From Streptomyces sp. HUAS CB01 (GTDB taxonomy: Bacteria > Actinomycetota > Actinomycetes > Streptomycetales > Streptomycetaceae): a stretch of 64,000 bases of DNA. Below are positions 7,711 to 15,380 of the stretch, in pieces (position 1 is the stretch's first letter; each line of letters opens with the position of its first letter). Made by a program: the position numbers and the translations under genes. Below the pieces are notes generated by a model, which saw only the letters and a program-made list of their open reading frames with translations, ran no database searches and had not been told where the DNA came from. The stretch covers positions 5,983,501 through 6,047,500 of the forward strand of contig NZ_CP129137.1 in NCBI RefSeq assembly GCF_030406905.1, in the 5' to 3' direction.

Positions 7711-9117
7711 GTGGGTACCGTCTCTGTGGACACCTCGCCCCACGCGGCACCGTCGCGACCCGGCCTGTCCTTCGCGTTGCTGGGCGCCGTCCAGATCACG
7801 CTGATCGCGACGATCACGGTGATCACGGTGGCCCTGCCCGCGATCCAGCGGGACTTACGGCTGACCGACACCGACCTCGTCTTCGCCACCTCCGCCTACA
7901 GCCTGTCCTTCGGAGGGCTGCTGGTCCTGGGCGGCCGGCTCGCCGACCTGCTCGGCCACCGCCGGGTGTTCGTCACCGGCACGGTCGTCTTCGGGGCCGC
8001 CTCGCTGGCAGCCGCTGCCGCCGGCGCGCTGTGGGTCCTGGTGGCCGCCCGTTTCGCGCAGGGCGTGGGCGCGGCGTTCGCCGCCCCCGCCGCGATGGCG
8101 CTGCTCGGCTCCGTCTTCCCGGACGCCGCACGGCGGACCCGGGCACTGGCCGTCTGGGGAGTCCTGGCGAGCATCGGGGCCGGCTCGGGCAACATCCTTT
8201 CGGGAGTGATCCTCTCCTGGGTCCAGTGGCGCTGGGTGTTCGTCGCTCCGGCCGTCGTGTCGGCGGTGGTCGCCCTGTGCGCACCGCTGCTGCCGGCGGG
8301 ACCGGCGCGCCGCCCCGAACGGCTCGACGTGCCCGGCGCCGTGCTCATCACCGCGGGGTTGACCGCGTTCATCTACGGGCTGGGCGAATCGGACGGGGTC
8401 TGGACGGGAGTCGGCGTCCTCGGCCTCGCCCTGTTCGCGGTGACCCAGACCCGTACCTCCCGCCCACTGGTGCCGCCGGCGCTGCTGGCCTCCGCCCGCC
8501 GACTGGCCGCACTGCTCGCCATCGGCCTGACGGCCGCGGCGATGGCGACGTACTTCTTCGTCCTCGCGCTCTACTTCCAGCGGACGCTGGACTACTCACC
8601 GCTGCGCACCTCGGCCGCGTTCCTTCCGTCCGTCCTCGCGGTGCTGTTCACCGCGGCGGTCGGCGGCAGGGCGGCGCGCCGGTTCGGGGCGGGTGCCCTG
8701 ACGGCCGCCGGACTCGCCCTCGGGGCGGCGGGAATGGGGCTGCTGAGCGGGCTCGGCGCGGACTCCTCCTACTGGGGGCTGCTCGCCGCCGGGATCACGC
8801 TCTTCCCGGTCGGTGCCGGCTTCACCTTCTCCGGGGCGACCGTGTGGGCCGTCGAGGGGACGGCACCCGAGGAGGCCGGCCTGGTGGGCGGAGTGGTGAA
8901 CACGGCCATGGAGATCGGGCCACCGGTCGGACTGGCCGTCCTCGTACCGCTCGCCGTCTCGTACGCCGCCGGGCACGGCGGCAGCGGCGAGCCGGCGGCG
9001 GACGCGAGCGGGTACGGCTTCGCCTTCGGAATCGCGGCCGTCGCGCTGGCCGTCGCGTCCGCGCTCGTCCTGCTGCAGCGCGCCTCGAGGTCCTCCGGGA
9101 CTCCCGCCCGCGGCTGA
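7711..9117 (+). CDS. MFS drug/metabolite exporter (DHA2-like)
   Basis: This roughly 468-residue membrane protein has repeated hydrophobic helices across its length and the classical MFS loop 2-3 motif (GGRLADLLGHRRVFVTG, about residues 72-88), followed by FAQGVGAAFAAPAAMALL, typical of drug:proton antiporters. About 12-14 membrane segments can be counted roughly. The start is uncertain: a GTG at 7711 fits the usual N-terminal length but has no clear ribosome site, and GTG at 7726 is also possible. Preceded by a TetR-type operator-like box, it is probably the self-resistance or export pump for the cluster product, repressed by the TetR protein encoded at 2770-3351. Confidence 0.9.
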   Translation: MGTVSVDTSPHAAPSRPGLSFALLGAVQITLIATITVITVALPAIQRDLRLTDTDLVFATSAYSLSFGGLLVLGGRLADLLGHRRVFVTGTVVFGAASLAAAAAGALWVLVAARFAQGVGAAFAAPAAMALLGSVFPDAARRTRALAVWGVLASIGAGSGNILSGVILSWVQWRWVFVAPAVVSAVVALCAPLLPAGPARRPERLDVPGAVLITAGLTAFIYGLGESDGVWTGVGVLGLALFAVTQTRTSRPLVPPALLASARRLAALLAIGLTAAAMATYFFVLALYFQRTLDYSPLRTSAAFLPSVLAVLFTAAVGGRAARRFGAGALTAAGLALGAAGMGLLSGLGADSSYWGLLAAGITLFPVGAGFTFSGATVWAVEGTAPEEAGLVGGVVNTAMEIGPPVGLAVLVPLAVSYAAGHGGSGEPAADASGYGFAFGIAAVALAVASALVLLQRASRSSGTPARG

Positions 9118-9166
9118 GACCGGGCCGTCCCGCGGAGGCGACGCCCGCCGCCGGCCGGTGACCGAA

Positions 9167-9182
9167 CAGACCAACGCATCAC
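9167..9182. promoter_or_regulatory. Candidate TetR operator (site 3)
   Basis: CAGACCAACGCATCAC precedes the SDR gene by 32 bases. Its first 8 bases equal those of the box at 3372, and the overall pattern YAGACCRA-NNN-WTC is shared by the sites at 3372, 7615 and 9167. It is weaker than the other two. Confidence 0.35.
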
Positions 9183-9213
9183 GCAACAACACCACGCAAC
9201 AGAGGAGTTCGTC

Positions 9214-9975
9214 ATGAGCGCACGTTTCACCGACAAGGTCGTCCTCGTCACCGGCGCCGGCGGCGTACTGGGCCGCACCGCGGCGCTGTCCTTCGCCAAG
9301 GAGGGTGCGACCGTCGTCGTGGCCGACGTCAACGAGAGCGGCGTCGACGAGACGGTCAAGCTGATAGAGACCGAGGGCGGCAAGGGCTCCGGCGTCGTCG
9401 TCGACGTCACCAGCTCCGAGAGCGTCAGGGCGATGGTGGACACCGCGGTCTTCCGCCACGGTGGTCTGCACGTCGCCTTCAACAACGCGGGCATCCTCGG
9501 CGGCGGCACGCCGGTCGGCGAGCACGACGAGGACGTGTGGAACAAGGTGCTCGCCGTCAACCTCACCGGTGTCTTCCTCGCCCTCAAGCACGAGACCGCG
9601 CACATGGCGGCCAACGGTGGCGGTGTCATCGTCAACACCGCCTCGAACCTGGGCGCCCACTGGCGGCTGGCGGGCATGAGCGCCTACTCGACATCCAAGG
9701 CCGGGGTCAGCTTCCTGACCCGTACCGCCGCGCTCGAGTACATCCAGCACGGCGTGCGCATCAACTCCATCAGCCCGGGCCCGATCGACACCCCCATGTC
9801 CTACCTGCCGGGCGAGAGCCGCGAGCAGCGTGACGCCCGACTGGCGCCGACCGTGCCCCTGGGCCGCGTCGCGGACCCGCAGGAGGTCGCCAACGCCGTG
9901 CTGTGGCTGGCGTCGGAGGAGTCCAGCTACGTGGTCGGGCACGACCACGTGATCGACGGGGGCGCCACCGCCTGA
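9214..9975 (+). CDS. SDR-family oxidoreductase
   Basis: This 253-residue classical SDR has a TGAGGVLG cofactor loop (residues 14-21), the NNAG motif near residue 90, catalytic Ser in NTASN, the YSTSK active site and a C-terminal VIDGGATA. The cofactor loop is TGAGGVLG rather than TGxxxGIG, a mild variation still compatible with NAD binding. AGAGGAG sits 6 bases before the ATG. It follows the MFS gene at 96 bp with a TetR-type box between them, so it may be expressed from its own controlled promoter. It probably acts on a cluster intermediate or on the compound sensed by the TetR protein; the substrate is unknown. Confidence 0.9.
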   Translation: MSARFTDKVVLVTGAGGVLGRTAALSFAKEGATVVVADVNESGVDETVKLIETEGGKGSGVVVDVTSSESVRAMVDTAVFRHGGLHVAFNNAGILGGGTPVGEHDEDVWNKVLAVNLTGVFLALKHETAHMAANGGGVIVNTASNLGAHWRLAGMSAYSTSKAGVSFLTRTAALEYIQHGVRINSISPGPIDTPMSYLPGESREQRDARLAPTVPLGRVADPQEVANAVLWLASEESSYVVGHDHVIDGGATA

Positions 9976-10011
9976 CCGGGAGAGGACGTACGGCGCGACG
10001 GCGCGCCGTGA

Positions 10012-10042
10012 GGAGGGAGTCGCGGACGCCGCGGCTCCCTCC
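10012..10042 (+). terminator. Terminator after SDR gene
   Basis: GGAGGGAGTCGCGG and CCGCGGCTCCCTCC form a 14-bp stem (one G-T type mismatch) around a 3-base loop. A smaller hairpin (ACGGCGCG / CGCGCCGT) lies immediately upstream near 9990-10009. Confidence 0.75.
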
Positions 10043-10082
10043 GCTGTCTGCGGACCCCGCGGAAGCCGGCGTCCCGGCGACC

Positions 10083-10273
10083 TGACGAAGTCCGTCCGTA
10101 CTGACGAAGTCCGCCCGTTGTGACCCAGTCCCCCCGACCTGACGGGAGGGGGGCTGACCTGACATTCCGCCGCCGAGCTGACACAGCTTGCCGACAGTGA
10201 CGAAATTCCCCGGACCTGACGACATGGCGGGCGCCTGACATTCTCCGGCGCGTCTGACGTTGTTGCTCATTCC
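10083..10273. repeat. 19-bp-period TGAC array (ten units)
   Basis: TGAC occurs at 10083, 10102, 10121, 10140, 10160, 10179, 10198, 10217, 10236 and 10255, so successive units are 19 bp apart except one 20-bp step. Eight of the ten are preceded by C (CTGAC), and the others by G. The first two units are nearly identical (TGACGAAGTCCG then TCCGTAC or CCCGTTG); the rest of each unit is degenerate. The period is not a multiple of three, no coding potential is seen, and the array lies between a terminator and the LuxR-type gene. It is not CRISPR-like because there are no long identical repeats. I do not recognise the element; it looks like an ordered series of protein-binding sites. Confidence 0.85.
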
Positions 10274-10404
10274 GCTTTGTCGCCCGGCCTTCCGGCAGGG
10301 CAGTCTTGCTTTCGTAACCGCCCGGAAAACGTGGAGACTTACGCATCCCCAGGGCGTGGCGGATTACACGGACTACGTTGCGCAGTGACACGGAAAGCGA
10401 GTCG

Positions 10405-10659
10405 ATGCAGACGCTCAAGGCGACGAGGAGGGCCCGTCCGAGCAGGTCCCGTTCGGGCTGGAATTCGCTGACACCGACCGAATTGCAGGTGGCTCGCCTG
10501 GTGGCGATAGGGCTGAGCAACCGTGCCGTGGCCGAGGAACTGATGGTGTCCCCGCATACGGTCAACACGCATGTGAGAAACGCGTTCGTGAAACTCGATG
10601 TGTCAAGTCGGGTCCAGTTGACGCGGCATGTGCTGCGCCATGAGGCCGAGGATTTCTGA
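10405..10659 (+). CDS. Small LuxR/NarL-type DNA-binding regulator
   Basis: The 84-residue protein consists almost only of a LuxR-type helix-turn-helix (LTPTELQVARLVAIGLSNRAVAEELMVSPHTVNTHV in two helices, about residues 25-60) with no receiver or sensor domain. The ATG is preceded by a modest GAAAGCGAG. A TTG at 10378 is possible but less likely. It stands directly downstream of the 19-bp TGAC array and 38 bp upstream of the asnB-like gene, so it is likely the pathway-specific activator of the chorismate-diverting operon and may also act on the array. Orphan HTH proteins of this kind usually work as dimers or with a partner; the signal is unknown. Confidence 0.85.
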   Translation: MQTLKATRRARPSRSRSGWNSLTPTELQVARLVAIGLSNRAVAEELMVSPHTVNTHVRNAFVKLDVSSRVQLTRHVLRHEAEDF

Positions 10660-10697
10660 CCGCCCGCCCACGTTTCAACGAAAGGACCTGAATTCTC

Positions 10698-12548
10698 ATG
10701 TGCGGACTGGCCGGATGGGTGAGTTACGGACGAGACCTGACCGGGGCCGCCGACGTCGCGGCGGCGATGACCGCGACCATGGTCTGCCGGGGCCCCGACG
10801 CCGGCGGCCTCTGGACGTCACGGCACGCGATCCTCGGCCACCGCCGGCTCGCGGTCATCGACCTCGAGGGCGGTCGGCAGCCGATGGCCGCCTCGGACGA
10901 CGCCGGGCTCCCGGTCATCACCTACACCGGCGAGGTGTACAACTTCAAGGAACTGCGGGCCGAACTGGGCGCGCTGGGACACGAGTTCCGCACGTCCAGC
11001 GACACCGAGGTGGTGCTGCGGGCCTACCTCGAGTGGGGTGCCTCGTTCGCCGAGCGCCTCAACGGCATCTACGCGTTCGCCATCTGGGACCCGCGCACCG
11101 AGGAACTCCTCCTGGTCCGGGACCGGATGGGCGTCAAGCCCCTCTACTACCACCCGACCGCCGACGGCGTGATCTTCGGTTCCGAGCCCAAGGCCATCCT
11201 CGCCCACGACGAGGTCGAGGCGGTCGTCGACGCCGACGGCCTGCGTGAGATGTTCAGCATCGTCAAGACACCCGGGCACGCAGTGTTCAAGGGCATGCGG
11301 GAGGTGCTGCCGGCCACCGTCGTCCGCTTCTCGCGCGACGGCAGCAGCGAGCTGACGTACTGGAAGCTGGAGGCCCGCGAGCACACCGACGACCTGGACA
11401 CCACGGTCGGCCGTGTGCGGACCCTGCTGGAGGACATCGTCGACCGGCAGCTCGTCGCCGACGTGACCGTCGGCACCCTGCTCTCCGGCGGACTCGACTC
11501 CAGCGCCGTCACGGCGCTGGCGGCCGCCGCCCGCGCCCGGCGGGGCGTCACCGAGCCCATCCGGGCCTTCTCGGTCGACTTCGTGGGGCACGAGCAGCGC
11601 TTCGAGTCCAATGTGCAGTGGGAGGACCCGGACACCCCGTTCGCCGTCGAAGTGGCCGAGCGGGTCGGCGCCGAGCACATCGTCGTCGAGCTGGACAACG
11701 ACGACATCCTCGACCCCGGGGTCCGCGAGGCCGTGCTGCGGGCACAGGACCTGCCCGTGTCCACCGGCGACATGGAGTACTCCCTGTACCTGCTCTGCCG
11801 GGCGCTGAGGGAGCGCATGACGGTCGCCCTCTCCGGAGAGGCCGCGGACGAACTGTTCGGCGGCTACACCTGGTTCCACGACAAGGAGGCCGTCGAGCTC
11901 GACAGCTTCCCCTGGCACCACCCCTTCGAGAAGGCCGGCGGCATCGGCGCGCTCCGCGACATCGGCCTGTGGGACCGCCTCGACCTCACCAACTACGTCA
12001 AGCAGCGCTATTCCGAGGCGCTGGAGGAGGTCCCCCGTCTGCCCGGCGAGACGGGCCACGAGGCCCGGATGCGGGAGCTGACCTACCTCAACATCACCCG
12101 GTGGGAGAACTTCCTGCTGGACCGCAAGGACCGCATCAGCATGGCGGTCAGTCTCGAGGTCCGGGTGCCGTTCACCGACCACCGGCTGGTCGAGTACGTC
12201 TACAACACCCCCTGGGCGATGAAGAACTTCGACGGACGGGAGAAGAGCCTGCTGCGCGCGGCGATGCGCGGAGTGCTCCCCGACTCGGTCCTGGACCGGA
12301 AGAAGAACCCGTACCCGTCGACCCAGGACCGCTCGTACGAACTCGCCCTGCGCCGGAAGGTCGAGGAGATCCTCACCGACGGCGCCCCGGTGCTGCGCAT
12401 CGTCTCCGAGGAGGACGTGCGCCGGCTGCTCGACCGGCCGGCGGGCTCCTTCGCGGTCGGCGGTCCCTGGAGCGCCCGCGCCGTCCTCGAACGCCTGGTC
12501 GAGTTCAATGCCTGGGTCACCGCGTACGACGTCCGCGTCGAGTTCTGA
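10698..12548 (+). CDS. AsnB-type glutamine-dependent amidotransferase
   Basis: This 616-residue protein has an N-terminal class II glutaminase domain (MCGLAGW, with Cys2 as nucleophile after Met removal; VYNFKELRAELGALGH follows) and a C-terminal ATP-pyrophosphatase/asparagine-synthase domain with SGGLDSSA (near residue 265). Length and order match AsnB. In biosynthetic clusters such enzymes convert a carboxylate to a carboxamide using glutamine and ATP, with an acyl-adenylate intermediate. It opens the operon of aromatic-precursor genes, so amidation of the hydroxyanthranilate-type acid or a later product is a reasonable inference, but a plain asparagine synthetase cannot be excluded. The start is fixed by the Cys2 requirement. 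Confidence 0.92.
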   Translation: MCGLAGWVSYGRDLTGAADVAAAMTATMVCRGPDAGGLWTSRHAILGHRRLAVIDLEGGRQPMAASDDAGLPVITYTGEVYNFKELRAELGALGHEFRTSSDTEVVLRAYLEWGASFAERLNGIYAFAIWDPRTEELLLVRDRMGVKPLYYHPTADGVIFGSEPKAILAHDEVEAVVDADGLREMFSIVKTPGHAVFKGMREVLPATVVRFSRDGSSELTYWKLEAREHTDDLDTTVGRVRTLLEDIVDRQLVADVTVGTLLSGGLDSSAVTALAAAARARRGVTEPIRAFSVDFVGHEQRFESNVQWEDPDTPFAVEVAERVGAEHIVVELDNDDILDPGVREAVLRAQDLPVSTGDMEYSLYLLCRALRERMTVALSGEAADELFGGYTWFHDKEAVELDSFPWHHPFEKAGGIGALRDIGLWDRLDLTNYVKQRYSEALEEVPRLPGETGHEARMRELTYLNITRWENFLLDRKDRISMAVSLEVRVPFTDHRLVEYVYNTPWAMKNFDGREKSLLRAAMRGVLPDSVLDRKKNPYPSTQDRSYELALRRKVEEILTDGAPVLRIVSEEDVRRLLDRPAGSFAVGGPWSARAVLERLVEFNAWVTAYDVRVEF

Positions 12549-12562
12549 CGGCGCTCCCACCG

Positions 12563-12583
12563 GGCGGGCCCGTGCGGCCCGCC
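12563..12583 (+). terminator. Hairpin between asnB-like and DAHP synthase genes
   Basis: GGCGGGCC (12563-12570) and GGCCCGCC (12576-12583) form an 8-bp perfect stem with a 5-base loop in the 157-bp intergenic space. It may be a terminator or attenuator separating the amidotransferase gene from the precursor operon. Confidence 0.5.
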
Positions 12584-12705
12584 GGCGCCGGCCGTCGCTG
12601 CCGCCCGGCCGGCGCCGATCCGCACCGCACCCTTACCGCACTCGCCACCCGCTTCCCTGATGCCGTCCCGTGACGGTGTACCGGCCTACCACCCGTGGGG
12701 TTCCC

Positions 12706-13875
12706 GTGACCGACATGCACTCGCATCTGCGTACTCTGCCCGCCCTGCAGCAACCCGAATGGCCGGACGAGGCGCACGTGTCCCGCGTCCGCGACGAACT
12801 GGCGCACATGCCGCCGCTGGTCGACGCCGAGGCCGTGCACCGCCTCGGCGAACTACTGATGGAGGCGGCCGCCGGGCACATCCAGGTCCTCCAGGCGGGC
12901 GACTGCGCCGAGGACCCCGCCGAGTGCAACCCGTCGGACACCGCCCGCAAGGCCGCCCTGCTGGACGTGCTCGCCGGCACCATGAAGCTCGCCGCGCTGA
13001 AGCCGGTGCTGCGGGTGGGCCGGCTGGCCGGCCAGTTCGGCAAGCCGCGCTCCCGGCCCACCGAGACCGTCGGCGACCGTGAGCTGCCCGTGTACCGGGG
13101 CCACATGGTCAACCGCCCCGAGCCGGACCCCGAGGGCCGCCGCCCCGACCCGGCCCATCTGCTGTCCGGATACCGCGCCGCCGGCGACGCGATGCACCAC
13201 CTCGGCTGGCGCACGCCCCGGCGCCACCGCCTCGAACTGCCCGTGTGGACCAGCCACGAGGCGCTGCTGCTGGACTACGAGATCCCCCTGCTGCGCCGCG
13301 AGCCGGACGGTTCCCTGCTGCTGGCCTCCACGCACTGGCCGTGGATAGGGGAGCGCACCCGCCAGGTCGACGGCGCGCACGTCGCGCTGCTCGCCGCCGT
13401 CAGCAACCCGGTCGCCTGCAAGATCGGACCCGGTATCGAGGTGGACGAACTCCTCGCCCTCTGCGGGAAGCTGGACCCCGAACGGCGCCCCGGCCGGCTC
13501 ACGCTGATCGCCCGGATGGGCGCGACGGCCGCGGCCGAGCGGCTGCCCCGGCTGGTCCGGGCCGTCGCCTCGGCGGGACACCCCGTCATCTGGCTCAGCG
13601 ACCCCATGCACGGCAACACGGTCAACGGCCCCAACGGGCTGAAGACCCGGTTCCTGGAGACCGTCGTGCAGGAGATCGACGCCTTCCAGCAGGCGGTGCG
13701 CGAGAACGGCGGTACCGCCGGCGGCCTGCACCTCGAGACGACCCCGGAGACGGTCACCGAGTGCGTGCGCAATGCCTCGTACCTCGACCGCGTCGGCGAG
13801 AAGTACCTGAGCTTCTGCGATCCGCGGCTCAACCCCGCCCAGGCGGTCGAAGTGGTCTCGGCCTGGCGCGGCTGA
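12706..13875 (+). CDS. phzC: Class II 3-deoxy-D-arabino-heptulosonate-7-phosphate synthase
   Basis: The enzyme condenses phosphoenolpyruvate and erythrose 4-phosphate into DAHP, the entry to the shikimate pathway. The 389-residue product has class II hallmarks: QAGDCAE (metal/substrate site), RVGRLAGQFGKPRS, KIGPG and DPMHGNT. It is shorter than the housekeeping class II enzyme (about 450 residues), as are PhzC-type cluster copies, which usually escape aromatic amino-acid feedback. GTG at 12706 was chosen because it begins close to the conserved N-terminus; GTG at 12670 is possible. It lies with PhzD, PhzE and chorismate synthase genes, so it supplies chorismate for the cluster. The gene symbol is by analogy with phenazine clusters. 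Confidence 0.93.
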   Translation: MTDMHSHLRTLPALQQPEWPDEAHVSRVRDELAHMPPLVDAEAVHRLGELLMEAAAGHIQVLQAGDCAEDPAECNPSDTARKAALLDVLAGTMKLAALKPVLRVGRLAGQFGKPRSRPTETVGDRELPVYRGHMVNRPEPDPEGRRPDPAHLLSGYRAAGDAMHHLGWRTPRRHRLELPVWTSHEALLLDYEIPLLRREPDGSLLLASTHWPWIGERTRQVDGAHVALLAAVSNPVACKIGPGIEVDELLALCGKLDPERRPGRLTLIARMGATAAAERLPRLVRAVASAGHPVIWLSDPMHGNTVNGPNGLKTRFLETVVQEIDAFQQAVRENGGTAGGLHLETTPETVTECVRNASYLDRVGEKYLSFCDPRLNPAQAVEVVSAWRG

Positions 13876-13936
13876 CCGCGACCGGCGTCCCCGCCCGTCC
13901 GCGAACGCCACGCCACATCCCCAGTTCGGAGGAAAC

Positions 13937-14710
13937 ATGGAAGACAGGATCGCCCTGGTCACCGGGGCGGCCGGGGGTATCGGCGAAGCCGTCGTCCGTA
14001 CCCTCGCGGAACGCGGCGCCCTGGTCGCCGCCCTGGACCGGGACCCCGCCCGGCTGGCGGACAGCGTCGGCCGGCTGACCGCCCGGGGACTGCGGGTCAC
14101 CGCCGTCCCCGCCGACGTCACGTCGAGCGCGGACGTCGACCGTGCGGTAGCCGCCGTCGAGGACGCCCTGGGGCCGGTGGACCACCTGGTCAACGCCGCG
14201 GGAGTGCTGCGGCTCGGCGAGGCCCGCAAGCTCACCGACCGGGACTGGGAGGACACCTTCGCCGTCAACGCCACCGGTGTCTTCCACGTCTCCCGCGCGG
14301 TGGCGGACCGCATGGTGGCCCGGGGCAGGGGGGCCGTCGTCACGGTCGCCTCCAACGCGGCGGGCACCGCCCGCAGCGAAATGGCCGCGTACGCCGCCTC
14401 CAAGGCGGCGGCGACGGCGTTCACCAAATGCCTGGGCCTCGAGCTGGCCCCCCACGGCATCCGCTGCAACGTGGTCGCCCCCGGCTCCACGGACACCCCG
14501 ATGCTCCGCGGTATGCACGCGGGCGGCACCGCCGTCCGCGACTCGGTCGCGGGAACACCCTCCGCCTACAAGGTCGGCATCCCCCTCGGCAAGGTCGCCC
14601 AGCCCGGCGACATCGCCGAGGCGGTCGCCTTCCTGCTGTCGGACGAGGCCGGCCACATCACTCTGCACAGTCTGACCGTGGACGGCGGGGCGACGCTCGG
14701 TGTCCAGTGA
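13937..14710 (+). CDS. EntA/DhbA-like 2,3-dihydro-2,3-dihydroxybenzoate dehydrogenase homologue
   Basis: The 257-residue SDR aromatises a dihydro-diol ring with NAD+. It keeps a [10 protein letters not shown] cofactor loop, NAAGVLR, the VTVASNAA serine segment, YAASK, and the strongly EntA-like tail [19 protein letters not shown] and [16 protein letters not shown]. In clusters that contain PhzE and PhzD but no phenazine genes, this homologue oxidises trans-2,3-dihydro-3-hydroxyanthranilate (DHHA) to 3-hydroxyanthranilate, and that is the most likely reaction here. GGAGG sits 6 bases before the ATG. The next gene starts 10 bp downstream, so they are co-transcribed. A true 2,3-dihydroxybenzoate pathway is disfavoured because PhzE makes an aminated substrate. 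Confidence 0.9.
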   Translation: MEDRIALVTGAAGGIGEAVVRTLAERGALVAALDRDPARLADSVGRLTARGLRVTAVPADVTSSADVDRAVAAVEDALGPVDHLVNAAGVLRLGEARKLTDRDWEDTFAVNATGVFHVSRAVADRMVARGRGAVVTVASNAAGTARSEMAAYAASKAAATAFTKCLGLELAPHGIRCNVVAPGSTDTPMLRGMHAGGTAVRDSVAGTPSAYKVGIPLGKVAQPGDIAEAVAFLLSDEAGHITLHSLTVDGGATLGVQ

Positions 14711-14720
14711 GGAGAGCACG

Positions 14721-15380
14721 GTGACCAGTCCCACCCCGGGCATACCGCCCGTCGAGACCTACCCCATGCCCGCCGAGGGCGACCTGCCGCCCGCCGCCGT
14801 CTCCTGGGCACCCGACCCGCGCCGCGCCGTCCTGCTGGTCCACGACATGCAGCGGTACTTCCTGCGGCCGTTCGCCGGCGGCGGCTCCCCCGGCGCTCCG
14901 CTCGTACGCAACGCCGCCCTGCTGCGTGAGCGGTGCGCCGCCGCCGGCATCCCGGTGGCGTACACCGCCCAGCCCGGTGACATGACCGTCGAACAACGCG
15001 GTCTGCTCCGCGACTTCTGGGGGCCGGGGATGCGTACGTCGCCCGAGGACCGCGAGGTGGTCGACGAACTGGCGCCCGGCCCGCGGGACTGGCTGCTCAC
15101 GAAGTGGCGCTACAGCGCCTTCGCCCGAACCGACCTGCTGGACCGCATGCGCGCCGAGGGCCGTGACCAGCTCGTCGTCTGCGGCGTCTACGCCCACGTC
15201 GGTGTGCTGATGACGGCGGTGGACGCCTTCACCCACGACATCCAGCCGTTCCTCGCCGCGGACGCGGTGGCCGACTTCTCCGCCGACCACCACCGGCTGG
15301 CCCTGACCTACGCGGCGGAACGATGCGCACGGGTGGCCACCACCAAACACCTGCTGAACGAACTGGAGGACACCCGGTGA
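14721..15380 (+). CDS. phzD: PhzD-type isochorismatase
   Basis: The 219-residue hydrolase converts 2-amino-2-deoxyisochorismate to trans-2,3-dihydro-3-hydroxyanthranilate with release of pyruvate. Residues aligning with the PhzD active site are visible: Asp in [11 protein letters not shown], Lys in [12 protein letters not shown], and [16 protein letters not shown] in place of the Cys of other isochorismatase-like hydrolases. [15 protein letters not shown] is also near-identical to known PhzD sequences. The GTG start has GAGGAGAG 5 bases upstream. Its stop overlaps the PhzE start (GTGA), so the two enzymes are translated in step. Confidence 0.96.
   Translation: MTSPTPGIPPVETYPMPAEGDLPPAAVSWAPDPRRAVLLVHDMQRYFLRPFAGGGSPGAPLVRNAALLRERCAAAGIPVAYTAQPGDMTVEQRGLLRDFWGPGMRTSPEDREVVDELAPGPRDWLLTKWRYSAFARTDLLDRMRAEGRDQLVVCGVYAHVGVLMTAVDAFTHDIQPFLAADAVADFSADHHRLALTYAAERCARVATTKHLLNELEDTR

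Noticed and set aside
10083..10273. CRISPR-like array
   Set aside because: Units are only 19 bp in total with four to five conserved bases; there are no long identical repeats, unique spacers or cas genes.
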